DNA of 64,000 bases. It comes from an uncultured Atopobiaceae bacterium. Lineage in GTDB: Bacteria > Actinomycetota > Coriobacteriia > Coriobacteriales > Atopobiaceae. The position numbers and the translations under genes are program-made. The first letter of the stretch is position 1. Each line of letters begins with the position of its first letter. The stretch is taken from NCBI GenBank assembly GCA_944322145.1, contig CALUNW010000001.1:124001-188000 (forward strand). The letters run 5' to 3'. Below, piece by piece: positions 1 to 8,359 of the stretch. The notes under the pieces are model-generated. The model did not search any database, was not told the DNA's origin, and was given only the letters and a program-made list of their open reading frames with translations.

Positions 1-1209
1 GAGGCCTTCGACCGCACCAAGGCCGACGCCACCTACGGCGCGTTCCTCGCCCCGATCGACTCCCTCGAGGCCACCGACGACACCACCGTCACCGTGAAGA
101 CCGCCATCGCCAACTTCTCGCTCCTCAAGGAGCGCCTGGCGCTCGTCCGCGTCTTCCCCGCGGGCACCTCTGACGACGAGCTCTCCCAGCAGCCCGTCGG
201 CTCCGGCCCCTGGATGTACGACGCCATCACGGACAACACCGTCGACCTCGTCCCCAACCCCAACTACAACGGCTCCTTCCCGGCCGAGGACGCCGGCCTG
301 CACTACGACATCCTCGTCGACGCCACCGCCCGCATGACCGCCCAGCAGCAGGGCACCACGCTCGTCATGGAGTCCGTCACCGCTGACGCCATCGAGCTCA
401 TCGAGTCCGCCGGCTGCAAGGTTGACCAGGTCCAGGGCTTCGGCACCCGCTTCATCATGTTCAACACCACCAAGGCGCCGTGGGACAACAAGGTCGCCCG
501 CCAGGCCGTGATGTACGCGATCAACACCGACCGGATGATCGACAACATCTTCAACGGCCTCGCCGCCACCGCGTCCTCCTACATCCCCAAGGACTTCCCC
601 AACTTCCAGGAGGCCGCGACGGTCTACACCTACGACCAGGAGAAGGCCAAGAGCCTGCTCGACGAGGCCGGCGTGACCCCGGGCGCCCTCAAGATCCGCT
701 GCACGGACAACACCCAGGCCTCCGGCATGGCCACCTCGGCCAAGCAGGACCTCGACGCCCTCGGCTTCAACTGCGAGATCGCCGAGGAGACCTCCGCTGC
801 CACCTACGCGGCCATCGACGGCGGCACGGACGACTTCGACATCCTGATCGCCCCTGGCGACCCGTCCTGCTGGGGCGCCGACCCCGACCTGCTCCTCAAC
901 TGGTGGTACGGCGACAACGTCTGGCAGCAGACCCGCACCGGCTGGGGCAGCTCCGACGAGTTCAAGCAGATCCGCGAGCTCATGACCGCCGCCCTCGGCC
1001 AGTCCGGCGACGAGCAGCAGGCCACCTGGAAGCAGGTCTACGACCTCATCGCTGACAACGCGGTCCTCTACCCGCTGATCCACGTCCAGACCGTGACCGC
1101 CTCCTGGGCGGACGCCGCCGCCTCCCCGACCAAGACCGCCATCGAGGGCTTCGCGGGCATCGGCACCACGGGCATGAACTTCATCGGCTGCAAGACGGTC
1201 TCCGCGTAG
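1..1209 (+). CDS. ABC transporter substrate-binding protein, family 5 (C-terminal part)
   Basis: The reading frame is open from base 1 and ends at 1209, giving 402 residues of a protein whose N-terminus, with any lipoprotein signal, lies outside the window. The sequence has the look of the peptide/nickel (SBP_bac_5) family: a GSGPW segment, an FNTTKAPWDNKVARQA stretch in which the family's typical N/D-x-x-VRxA motif is seen, and a tryptophan-rich C-terminal lobe. It is followed by the two permease/ATPase genes of the same family and then by nanA, a ROK kinase and nanE, so the likely ligand is N-acetylneuraminate rather than peptide. Ligand specificity is inferred from context only. Confidence 0.85.
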   Translation, partial: EAFDRTKADATYGAFLAPIDSLEATDDTTVTVKTAIANFSLLKERLALVRVFPAGTSDDELSQQPVGSGPWMYDAITDNTVDLVPNPNYNGSFPAEDAGLHYDILVDATARMTAQQQGTTLVMESVTADAIELIESAGCKVDQVQGFGTRFIMFNTTKAPWDNKVARQAVMYAINTDRMIDNIFNGLAATASSYIPKDFPNFQEAATVYTYDQEKAKSLLDEAGVTPGALKIRCTDNTQASGMATSAKQDLDALGFNCEIAEETSAATYAAIDGGTDDFDILIAPGDPSCWGADPDLLLNWWYGDNVWQQTRTGWGSSDEFKQIRELMTAALGQSGDEQQATWKQVYDLIADNAVLYPLIHVQTVTASWADAAASPTKTAIEGFAGIGTTGMNFIGCKTVSA

Positions 1210-1264
1210 CCTCTAGCGACGTTTCCGTTCCCCACTGAAAGGCTGGGGATCAACAAGGACGTTC

Positions 1265-1298
1265 GAGGGGCCCGGGCACAGCTTCGCTCGGGCCCCTC
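1265..1298 (+). terminator. Intercistronic hairpin between binding protein and permease
   Basis: Arms GAGGGGCCCG and CGGGCCCCTC enclose a 14-nt loop, followed by only a short TCT tract. It sits between the binding-protein stop and the permease start. This is the usual place for a 3'-protective or partly terminating hairpin that lets the binding protein be made in excess over the membrane components. Confidence 0.6.
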
Positions 1299-1330
1299 TC
1301 TGTACTGCAGGCATTGAGAGAGGAGAGGGT

Positions 1331-2296
1331 ATGAACAACCTTCTGCGCCTCGTCGGCCGGCGCATCATCGCGCTGCCGATCATGGCCCTGGGCGTCACCC
1401 TGCTCGTGTTCTTCCTCATGTCCTTCACCGACCCCTCCATCCCCGCGCGCACCGTCCTGGGCGAGGGCGCGTCGCCGGAGGCCGTCGCTGAGTACATGGA
1501 CGAGCACGGCATGAACGACCCGTGGCCGGTCCGTTACGTCGACTACATCGGCGGCCTCGTCCAGGGAGACCTGGGCACCTACGGCAGCCGCCAGACCCCC
1601 GTCGCCACCGCCATCGCGTCGGCCCTGCCGATCACGATGCAGCTCACGTTCTTCGGCCTTTTGATCGCCGCGGTCTTCTCGTTCACGCTCGGCGTCATAT
1701 CGGCGCTCTACCGTGACAAGTGGCCCGACCAGATCATACGAGTGATATCCATCGCAGGAATCGCGACGCCGTCCTTCTGGCTGGCGGTCCTGCTCATCCT
1801 TCTGGTGACCATGGCCGGGCTCACGCGCGTCTTCCCGTCCTCCGGCGCGCTCCCGGACATCTTCGCCAACCCCGGCGGCTACTTCGGCCGCATGATCATG
1901 CCCGCCATCGCCCTGGCCTTCCCGGTCATCGGCCAGATGACGCGTATCGTGCGTACCGCCATGGTCGAGGAGCTCGACAAGGACTACGTGCAGACGGCTC
2001 GCGGCTCGGGCATCCCCGAGAACGTCGTCATCGCCAAGAACGTCCTGCGCAACGCCCTCATCACGCCCGTCACCACCCTCGGCCTCAAGATCGGCTACCT
2101 CATGGGCGGCGCGGTCGTCATCGAGGTCATCTTCGCCCTCCCGGGCATGGGCACCCTCATCCAGCAGGGCATCACCGGCGGCGAGATCATGCTCGTCCAG
2201 GGCGTCGTCGTGGTCGTGGCTCTGGCCTTCGTCATCATCAACATCGTGGTTGACATGCTCTACCTGCTGATCAACCCGCGCATTAGGACGGTGTAG
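1331..2296 (+). CDS. ABC transporter permease, DppB/OppB type
   Basis: A 321-residue inner-membrane permease of the peptide/nickel importer family. It has an N-terminal membrane helix, a periplasmic loop carrying the QGDLGTYG segment typical of DppB proteins, and about five further helices. The cytoplasmic EAA-type loop is visible as DYVQTARGSGIPENVV, which docks on the ATPases. The ATG follows a strong GAGAGGAGAGGG ribosome site. The gene lies 5 bp before the next permease gene. Context suggests it is the SatB-like half of a sialic-acid importer. Confidence 0.88.
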   Translation: MNNLLRLVGRRIIALPIMALGVTLLVFFLMSFTDPSIPARTVLGEGASPEAVAEYMDEHGMNDPWPVRYVDYIGGLVQGDLGTYGSRQTPVATAIASALPITMQLTFFGLLIAAVFSFTLGVISALYRDKWPDQIIRVISIAGIATPSFWLAVLLILLVTMAGLTRVFPSSGALPDIFANPGGYFGRMIMPAIALAFPVIGQMTRIVRTAMVEELDKDYVQTARGSGIPENVVIAKNVLRNALITPVTTLGLKIGYLMGGAVVIEVIFALPGMGTLIQQGITGGEIMLVQGVVVVVALAFVIINIVVDMLYLLINPRIRTV

Positions 2297-2301
2297 GCCC
2301 C

Positions 2302-4323
2302 ATGACTAAGATCAGAGAGAACAAGACCGCCCAGCTCGAGAAGGCCGCGTCCAAGGGCGCCAAGTTCCACGGCATCAAGAACATGAGCGTCCCGAGCAAG
2401 ATTTCGCTCGTCCTTCTCGTCCTGGTGGCGCTCTCCGCCATCCTGGCCCCGGTCATCGCCCCGCACGACCCGCTCGAGATCACCAAGGCCTACCAGCCGC
2501 CCGACGGGACCTACCTCTTCGGCACGGACAACGCCGGCCGCGACATCCTCTCCCGCATGCTCTACGGCGGCCAGTACTCGCTCGTGATCGGCTTCGGCGC
2601 CACCGCGTTCGCGCTCGTCCTCGGCTCCATCATCGGCGCCGTCGCGGCCGTCGCGCGCAAGGCCGTCTCCGAGGTCATCATGCGCGTCCTCGACGTCATC
2701 ATGTCCATCCCGGGCATCGCCCTCGCGGCCATCCTGGTCCTCATCCTGGGCAACTCCGTCCCGGCCATCATCTTCTCGATCGGCTTCATGTACACGCCGC
2801 AGATCGCGCGCATCGTCCGCGCCAACGTGGTGTCCGAGTACGGCGAGGACTACGTCCGCGCGGTCATCGTCTCCGGCGCCCGCGCCCCGTGGATCCTCAT
2901 GAAGCACGTCCTGCGCAACTGCATCGCGCCGATCATGGTCTTCACGGTCACCCTCGTCGCCGACGCCATCATCTTCGAGGCGTCCCTGACCTTCATCGGC
3001 GCCGGCATCGCCGAGCCCACGCCCACGTGGGGCAACATCCTGTCCTCCGCGCGCGACGGCGTCCTTCTTGGCCGCTGGTGGCAGGCGCTGTTCCCGGGCA
3101 TCGCGATCATGGTCACCTGCCTCGCCCTCAACATCCTGTCCGAGGGCCTGACCGACGCCATGGCCGCCGCCCCGTCCGCCCCCGTCTCCAACGAGAACGC
3201 CGACAGCCGCCGCGAGGCCGATCTCCTCGTCGCCGACCCCGTCCGCGCCTACAAGGAGCAGGCTGCCTCCCTGTCCCGCCGTCTCGGCGCCCTGCGCGAG
3301 GTCGAGCTCGCCCGCACCGACCGTCGCGTGCCCGACTACTCCGTCGAGCCGATCCTCCAGGTCAAGAACCTCTCGATCGGCTTCCCGCGCCACGGCGACG
3401 TCCACGTGGTCGACAACGTCTCCTTCGACGTCCGTCCCGGCCAGTGCATGGCGCTCGTCGGCGAGTCCGGCTGCGGCAAGTCCATCACCACCAAGACCAT
3501 CATGAACCTGCTGCCCGACAGCGCCCGCATCGAGGGCCAGATCCTCTACAAGGGCCAGGACCTCCTCAAGCTCTCCAAGGAGGAGCACCGCAAGCTGCTG
3601 GGCCACGAGCTCGCGATGGTCTACCAGGACTCCCTGTCCTCGCTGAACCCGTCCATGCTCATCTCGGCTCAGATGAAGCAGCTCACGAGCCGCGGCGGCA
3701 CCCGTAGCGCCGAGGAGCTCCTCGAGCTCGTCGGCCTCGACCCCAAGCGCACGCTCGAGTCCTACCCGCACGAGCTCTCCGGCGGCCAGTGCCAGCGCGT
3801 CATCATCGCCATGGCGCTCACGCGCAACCCGTCGCTGGTGATCTGCGACGAGCCCACCACGGCCCTTGACGTGACGGTCCAGAAGCAGGTCATCAAGCTC
3901 CTGAACGACCTTCAGAAGCAGCTCGGCTTTGCCATGATCTTCGTGTCCCACGACCTGGCGCTCGTCGCCGAGGTCGCCTCCGAGATCACCGTCATGTACG
4001 CCGGCCAGGTCATCGAGTCCGCCCCCACCAAGGAGCTGCTCACCAACCCGATCCACGAGTACACGCAGGGCCTGCTCGGCGCCGTCCTCTCCATCGAGGC
4101 GCACGACGGCAGCCGTCTGCACCAGGTCCCCGGCTCCGTCCCGAGCCCCGCGGACTTCCCCAAGGGCGACCGCTTCGCCCCGCGCTCGAGCCACCCGACG
4201 GTGGGACTCGACGTCCATCCCATCCTCAAGCCCGTTCCCGGCGCCGAGCACCACCTCGTCTCGGAGATCCCCGACGAGGAGCTCGCCAAGAACGGTCTCG
4301 TTTCCCGTCTGGAGGTGAGGTAG
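2302..4323 (+). CDS. Fused ABC permease (DppC type) and ATPase (DppD type)
   Basis: A single 673-residue reading frame joins two proteins that are normally separate. Residues about 1-285 are a DppC-type permease with an N-terminal helix, a GTDNAGRD segment and an EAA loop near DYVRAVIVSGA. Residues about 345-673 are an ATPase with Walker A GESGCGKS (near 386-393), signature LSGGQCQR, Walker B LVICDEPTT and a C-terminal oligopeptide-transporter extension. The charged linker between them is in frame with no internal stop, so this is a true fusion rather than a missed boundary. As I recall, the Haemophilus ducreyi SatABCD sialic-acid importer has the same fused architecture in SatC, which agrees with the nan genes downstream. 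Confidence 0.88.
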   Translation: MTKIRENKTAQLEKAASKGAKFHGIKNMSVPSKISLVLLVLVALSAILAPVIAPHDPLEITKAYQPPDGTYLFGTDNAGRDILSRMLYGGQYSLVIGFGATAFALVLGSIIGAVAAVARKAVSEVIMRVLDVIMSIPGIALAAILVLILGNSVPAIIFSIGFMYTPQIARIVRANVVSEYGEDYVRAVIVSGARAPWILMKHVLRNCIAPIMVFTVTLVADAIIFEASLTFIGAGIAEPTPTWGNILSSARDGVLLGRWWQALFPGIAIMVTCLALNILSEGLTDAMAAAPSAPVSNENADSRREADLLVADPVRAYKEQAASLSRRLGALREVELARTDRRVPDYSVEPILQVKNLSIGFPRHGDVHVVDNVSFDVRPGQCMALVGESGCGKSITTKTIMNLLPDSARIEGQILYKGQDLLKLSKEEHRKLLGHELAMVYQDSLSSLNPSMLISAQMKQLTSRGGTRSAEELLELVGLDPKRTLESYPHELSGGQCQRVIIAMALTRNPSLVICDEPTTALDVTVQKQVIKLLNDLQKQLGFAMIFVSHDLALVAEVASEITVMYAGQVIESAPTKELLTNPIHEYTQGLLGAVLSIEAHDGSRLHQVPGSVPSPADFPKGDRFAPRSSHPTVGLDVHPILKPVPGAEHHLVSEIPDEELAKNGLVSRLEVR

Positions 4324-5148
4324 ATGGCGGAGAAGAACACCGAGCAGACGCCCATCATCTTCCTGGACAACATCTCGGTCACGTTCAAGTCCCGCACGGG
4401 CTCGCTGTTCCACCCCAACCTCGTGCACGCCGTCAACGGCCTGACGCTCAAGCTCATGCCCGGCGAGACGATCGGCATCGTCGGCGAGTCCGGCTGCGGC
4501 AAGTCCACCACCGCCAACGTCATGTGCGGCCTGCAGTCGCCGACCGACGGCCACGTCTACTTCAAGGGCGACGACGTCACCAAGCGCACCGCCGAGCTCC
4601 GCAAGAAGATCGGCCGCGTGGTCTCCGTCGTGTTCCAGAACCCGGCCACGGCCCTGAACCCGCGCATGTCCGTGCACGACCAGCTGCTCGACCCGCTGAT
4701 CGTCCATAAGGTCGGCTCCGAGGACGAGCGCGAGGCCCGCGTCAACGAGCTTCTGGGCATCGTCGGCCTGCCGTCCTCTGCGATGTACGCCCTGCCCGGC
4801 CAGCTCTCCGGCGGCCAGCGCCAGCGCGTCGCCATCGCGCGTGCCCTGTCGCTGCAGCCCGACGTCATCATCGCCGACGAGCCCACGTCGGCCCTCGACG
4901 TCTCCGTCCGCGCGCAGATCCTGAACCTGCTCACGGACCTCAAGAAGGAGCTCGGCCTCGCCATGGTCTTCATCAGCCACGACATCCAGACGGAGCGCTA
5001 CATCTCCGACCGCATCGTCGTCATGAACCACGGCCAGATCATGGAGCAGGGCCCCGCGAAGCAGATCTTCGAGGACCCGCAGGACGCCTACACCAAGACG
5101 CTCCTCGGCGCGGCCCCGTCGCTGCTCCACCCCAACCTGGGCAAGTAG
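4324..5148 (+). CDS. ABC transporter ATPase, DppF type
   Basis: A 274-residue cytoplasmic ATPase, the second nucleotide-binding subunit of the importer. Walker A GESGCGKS, signature LSGGQRQR, Walker B VIIADEPTSALDV and the switch histidine in VFISHD are all present. The ATG follows directly after the TAG of the fused permease-ATPase (4321-4323), implying translational coupling and equal subunit amounts. It shares the family's C-terminal extension (DAYTKTLLGAAPS). It pairs with the ATPase half of the fused protein. Confidence 0.9.
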   Translation: MAEKNTEQTPIIFLDNISVTFKSRTGSLFHPNLVHAVNGLTLKLMPGETIGIVGESGCGKSTTANVMCGLQSPTDGHVYFKGDDVTKRTAELRKKIGRVVSVVFQNPATALNPRMSVHDQLLDPLIVHKVGSEDEREARVNELLGIVGLPSSAMYALPGQLSGGQRQRVAIARALSLQPDVIIADEPTSALDVSVRAQILNLLTDLKKELGLAMVFISHDIQTERYISDRIVVMNHGQIMEQGPAKQIFEDPQDAYTKTLLGAAPSLLHPNLGK

Positions 5149-5166
5149 GCACCACCGCTTCACCTC

Positions 5167-5193
5167 GGGCGCGCCTCCGGGCGCGCCCGCTTT
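5167..5193 (+). terminator. Hairpin after transporter genes
   Basis: Perfect arms GGGCGCGCC and GGCGCGCCC with a four-base loop, followed by GCTTT. It separates the transporter genes from nanA. A TAGCAT at 5235-5240 upstream of nanA could be a -10 element, so nanA-ROK-nanE may also have their own promoter. Confidence 0.6.
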
Positions 5194-5298
5194 GCAAATC
5201 GGCCGGCGGCATGTCCTTCTCGCCTCCCGTGCCGTAGCATCTGAGTGCTCCATCCAAGGTCTGCGACGAACTCCCGTCGCACACGAGAAAGGATCAGC

Positions 5299-6219
5299 AT
5301 GGCAGACTTCAAGATCAGAGGCGTCGTCCCGCCCGTCGTCGTCCCCGACACGCCCGACCACGAGCTCGACGTCCCGTCCTTCGAGCGCCTCATCAACTAC
5401 ATGATCGACGCCGGCGTCGACGGCCTGTTCTTCCTCGGCTCCTCCGGCGAGGTAGTCTTCTCCACCGACGAGCGCCGCCGCCAGATCATCACCGAGGCCA
5501 TCCGCATCGTCGACCACCGCGTGCCCGTCCTGGTGGGCATCATCGACACCGAGACCGAGCGCGTGCTCGAGCACGGCAAGGTCGCCCAGGAGCTCGGCGC
5601 CGACGCCCTCGTGGCCACCGCGCCCTTCTACGCCCTCGGCGGCATGACCGAGGTCGAGGAGCACTTCCGCATCCTGCACGAGGAGCTCGACCTCCCGATC
5701 TTTGCCTACGACATCCCGGTCTGCGTCCACACCAAGCTCCCGTGGCCGCTGCTCGTGAAGCTCGGCAAGGAGGGCGTGCTCGCCGGCGTCAAGGACTCCT
5801 CCGGCGACGATATCTCCTTCCGCTACCTCTGCCAGGAGAACGAGAAGGCGGGACATCCGCTGAGCCTGCTCACCGGCCACGAGATCGTGGTCGACGGCGC
5901 GTACCTCTCCGGCGCCGACGGCTCGGTCCCGGGCCTCGCCAACGTGGAGCCCGGCGGCTACGTCCGCATGTGGAAGGCCGCCGAGGCCGGCGACTGGGCC
6001 ACGGTCAAGAAGGAGCAGGACCGCCTCAACGAGATCAGCCACATCTTCGACGTCACGTCCGGCGTGCAGGGCTACGCGGGCGGCGTGGGCGCCTTCAAGA
6101 CCGCCCTCATGCTGCTCGGCATCTTCGACTCCAACACCATGCCGCGCCCGGTCAAGGCCCTCGAGGGCGCCAACGTCGAGGCCATCAAGAAGGTCCTCGT
6201 CGACAACGGGCTTCTCTAG
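5299..6219 (+). CDS. nanA: N-acetylneuraminate lyase (DHDPS/NAL superfamily)
   Basis: A 306-residue class I aldolase, the family's normal length. It cleaves N-acetylneuraminate to N-acetylmannosamine and pyruvate. Key residues sit where Escherichia coli NanA has them: GSSGE (residues 47-51) for the carboxylate-binding GxxGE loop, Tyr137 in FAYDIP and the Schiff-base Lys165 in GVKDSSGD. The ATG at 5299 is preceded by GAGAAAGGATC; an in-frame upstream ATG at 5245 has no ribosome site and adds non-conserved sequence. Related lyases and dihydrodipicolinate synthases share these motifs, but the adjacent ROK kinase and nanE make the sialic-acid assignment strong. Confidence 0.87.
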   Translation: MADFKIRGVVPPVVVPDTPDHELDVPSFERLINYMIDAGVDGLFFLGSSGEVVFSTDERRRQIITEAIRIVDHRVPVLVGIIDTETERVLEHGKVAQELGADALVATAPFYALGGMTEVEEHFRILHEELDLPIFAYDIPVCVHTKLPWPLLVKLGKEGVLAGVKDSSGDDISFRYLCQENEKAGHPLSLLTGHEIVVDGAYLSGADGSVPGLANVEPGGYVRMWKAAEAGDWATVKKEQDRLNEISHIFDVTSGVQGYAGGVGAFKTALMLLGIFDSNTMPRPVKALEGANVEAIKKVLVDNGLL

Positions 6220-6229
6220 GGAGGTTCCC

Positions 6230-7195
6230 ATGGCTGAGACCCAGACCATCGTCGCCGTCGACATCGGCGGCACCAAGATCGCGTGCGGGCTGGTGACCCT
6301 CGGCGGTGACGCCCCCGTCATCGAGAGGGTCCAGAAGGTCCCCACCGAGGCCATGGAGGGCGGCGCGCACGTGCTCGCCACCGTGCTTTCGCAGGTCAAG
6401 GCCGCCATTGAGCGCGCGGACGAGAAGCCCGTCGGCGTGGGCATCTCCTCTGCCGGCGTGGTCAACCCAAGAAACGGCGACATCACCTTCGCCAACGAGC
6501 TCATGCCCGGCTGGGGCGGCACCCACCTGGGCGCCGAGGTCACCGCGGCCACGGGCCTGCCCTGCCGCGTCCTCAACGACGTCCACGCCCACGCCCTCGG
6601 CGAGGCGCGCTGGGGCGGCGGCCGCGGGGCGAAGAGCTGCCTGGTCGCCGCGGTGGGCACCGGCATCGGCGGAGCCTTCGTCGAGCACGGCAAGATCATG
6701 CTCGGCGCGCACGACGAGGCCGGCCACATCGGCCACGTCTGCTGCCCGGCCGCCGCGGGCGTGCCGTGCTCCTGCGGCGCGACCGGTCACCTCGAGCCCA
6801 TCGCCGCCGGCCCCGGCATCATCCGCGAGTACGTGCGCCTGGGCGGCGACGAGACGCAGCCCGACGGCACGCCGATGGACGGCGCCGAGATCGACCGCCG
6901 CGCCGCCGCCGGCGACGAGGCCGCCAAGGCCGCCGAGGCCCGCGCGGGCCGCGCCCTGGGCGAGGTCCTGGGCAGCATGTGCAACATGCTCGACCCGGAC
7001 GTCGTGATCCTCTCCGGCTCCGTGGCCCAGTGCGGCCCCGACTGGTCCGACGCCATGGCCGAGGCCTTCAAGGGCCAGGCCATGCCGCCCGTGGCCACCA
7101 CGCCCATCGTGGGCGGCGAGCTCGGCGGGGACGCGCCGCTCATCGGCGCCGCCGAGAACTTCGTGAAGTCCGGCTACGCGGAGGTATCCGACTAG
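6230..7195 (+). CDS. nanK: ROK-family sugar kinase, probable N-acetylmannosamine kinase
   Basis: A 321-residue ROK kinase. The N-terminal phosphate loop VAVDIGGTKI, the DVHAHALGE active-site aspartate region, the sugar-binding HDEAGHIGH segment and the zinc motif CSCGATGHLE are all visible. Family members phosphorylate glucose, N-acetylglucosamine or N-acetylmannosamine. Its place between nanA and nanE, 10 bp after nanA with a GGGAGGTT ribosome site, argues for N-acetylmannosamine 6-phosphate formation. Specificity is inferred from context; a general glucokinase role is not excluded. Confidence 0.82.
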   Translation: MAETQTIVAVDIGGTKIACGLVTLGGDAPVIERVQKVPTEAMEGGAHVLATVLSQVKAAIERADEKPVGVGISSAGVVNPRNGDITFANELMPGWGGTHLGAEVTAATGLPCRVLNDVHAHALGEARWGGGRGAKSCLVAAVGTGIGGAFVEHGKIMLGAHDEAGHIGHVCCPAAAGVPCSCGATGHLEPIAAGPGIIREYVRLGGDETQPDGTPMDGAEIDRRAAAGDEAAKAAEARAGRALGEVLGSMCNMLDPDVVILSGSVAQCGPDWSDAMAEAFKGQAMPPVATTPIVGGELGGDAPLIGAAENFVKSGYAEVSD

Positions 7196-7218
7196 GCCGT
7201 TCTTCTCGTCACTCCTGG

Positions 7219-7246
7219 CCGGCGGGGTTTTGGCGCCCCGCCGGCT
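7219..7246 (+). terminator. Hairpin between kinase and nanE
   Basis: Arms GCCGGCGGGG and CCCCGCCGGC enclose TTTTGGCG, with no T tract after the stem. It is more likely an mRNA-stability or processing hairpin than a full terminator, because nanE follows only 21 bp later with its own AGAAAGGGGGAG ribosome site. Confidence 0.45.
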
Positions 7247-7267
7247 CCTCATGAGAAAGGGGGAGTC

Positions 7268-7957
7268 ATGCCCATCAGTCCGCTCGTCCAGTCCCTCAAG
7301 GGCAAGCTCATCGTCTCCGTCCAGGCCTATCCCGGCGAGCCGCTGCGCCACCCCGAGACCATGGCCCAGATGGCCCGCGCCTGCGAGCTCGGCGCCGCCG
7401 CCGCCATCCGCTGCCAGGGCCTCTCCGACATCGCCGCCATCAAGGGCCGCGTGGACATCCCCGTCATCGGCCTGTGGAAGGAGGGCCACGAGGGCGTCTA
7501 CATTACCCCGACCCTGCGCCACGCGATGGCCTGCGTCCACGCCGGCGCCGACGTGGTGGCCCTCGACGCCACCGACCGCCCGCGCCCGGACGGCCGCACC
7601 TTCGCGGAGACCGTCAAGGCCATCCGCGAGCAGTCCGACGTGCTCATCATGGCCGACTGCATGACGATCGACGACATCCGCAACGCCGTGGCGTGCGGGT
7701 GCGACCTCGTCTCCACCACGCTCTCCCACAACAAGGCCGCCATCGACACCACGATGGACGACGGCCCCGACGTGCCGCTGCTCAAGCAGGCCACCTCGGA
7801 GTTCCCCGACTACCCGATCATCTGCGAGGGCCACGTCCACACGCCCGCCGACGGCAAGACCGCCATCGACGCCGGCGCCTGGGCCGTGGTCGTGGGCACG
7901 GGCATCACGCACCCCACCTCCCTCACCAAGTGGTTCAAGGCCGCGATCGAGGAGTAG
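7268..7957 (+). CDS. nanE: N-acetylmannosamine-6-phosphate 2-epimerase
   Basis: A 229-residue (beta/alpha)8 epimerase that converts N-acetylmannosamine 6-phosphate to N-acetylglucosamine 6-phosphate. Family signatures are the N-terminal LIVSVQAYPGEPL, GLWKEG with the probable catalytic lysine (Lys71), ALDATDRPRP and IICEGHVHTP with the probable catalytic glutamate. Length is normal. It completes the sialic-acid route; nagA and nagB are not in the window. The operon ends at a strong terminator at 7992. Confidence 0.92.
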   Translation: MPISPLVQSLKGKLIVSVQAYPGEPLRHPETMAQMARACELGAAAAIRCQGLSDIAAIKGRVDIPVIGLWKEGHEGVYITPTLRHAMACVHAGADVVALDATDRPRPDGRTFAETVKAIREQSDVLIMADCMTIDDIRNAVACGCDLVSTTLSHNKAAIDTTMDDGPDVPLLKQATSEFPDYPIICEGHVHTPADGKTAIDAGAWAVVVGTGITHPTSLTKWFKAAIEE

Positions 7958-7991
7958 GGGAGTCCTTCTCGCCAGCGCGTGACCGGTTTGT

Positions 7992-8047
7992 GCCGGTTCC
8001 GGACGGTTTTCAGTCTCAGACCGTCCGGAACCGGCGCGTTTTCTTTG
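7992..8047 (+). terminator. Strong terminator of the sialic-acid operon
   Basis: Two perfect 16-bp arms (7992-8007 and 8020-8035, GCCGGTTCCGGACGGT and its complement) enclose a 12-nt loop and are followed by GCGTTTTCTTTG. This is a textbook rho-independent terminator and marks the end of the nan operon. Confidence 0.85.
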
Positions 8048-8054
8048 GGTCGAG

Positions 8055-8183
8055 AATAACGGGCCGGCTGCGGTCACTTTCCCGGCCCAGAACGACCAGA
8101 GCTGGCCCGCTATCTCGGCGTGGGGATAACGGGCCGGCTGCGGTCACTTTCCCGGCCCGGAACGACCGGAACTGGCCCGTTAT
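8055..8183 (+). repeat. Two direct 70-bp-spaced copies of a hairpin repeat
   Basis: Two near-identical units (8055-8113 and 8125-8183, offset exactly 70 bp) each begin with ATAACGGGCC and end with GGCCCG(C/T)TAT. Each can fold on itself through about 20 bp of imperfect pairing. The second unit pairs fully at its ends (AATAACGGGCC with GGCCCGTTATT). They lie between the nan terminator and the oxidoreductase gene, in a 402-bp gap that holds no gene. Function unknown. Confidence 0.75.
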
Positions 8184-8210
8184 TCGACGGGACGACATAG
8201 ACGTGATTTC

Positions 8211-8320
8211 GAATGCGCGAAACTGCGCAAAACTGCGCAGAAGTGACCGTTTAGACGTGAAATAGCGCCGTTCACCGGTAGACTGCGCAAAGATGCGCAA
8301 AACTGACTGAAACTGCGCGA
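8211..8320 (+). promoter_or_regulatory. Phased decamer array (AACTGCGCAA-like), possible operator
   Basis: Decamers resembling AACTGCGCAA recur at an exact 10-bp step: 8211, 8221 and 8231, then 8281, 8291 and 8311, with a degenerate copy at 8301. The TGCGCA core is itself a palindrome. Spacing of one helical turn puts every copy on the same DNA face, as in cooperative operator arrays. The array ends about 40 bp before the oxidoreductase start. The DeoR-type regulator encoded at 9446 is an obvious candidate binder, but that is inference. Confidence 0.5.
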
Positions 8321-8359
8321 AAATGAAAACAGCAAGAAGCCCCACAAGGGAGGGAACCC

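Noticed and set aside
2260..6729. A 1489-codon open frame on the minus strand across the importer and nanA genes
   Set aside because: It is antisense to well-defined genes; its composition (long D/E/G/R/H/L runs) is what the complement of high-GC codons gives, and it has no recognisable domain.
8211..8320. CRISPR array
   Set aside because: Repeat units are 10 bp with no spacers of CRISPR length and no cas genes are present; phased operator sites fit better.
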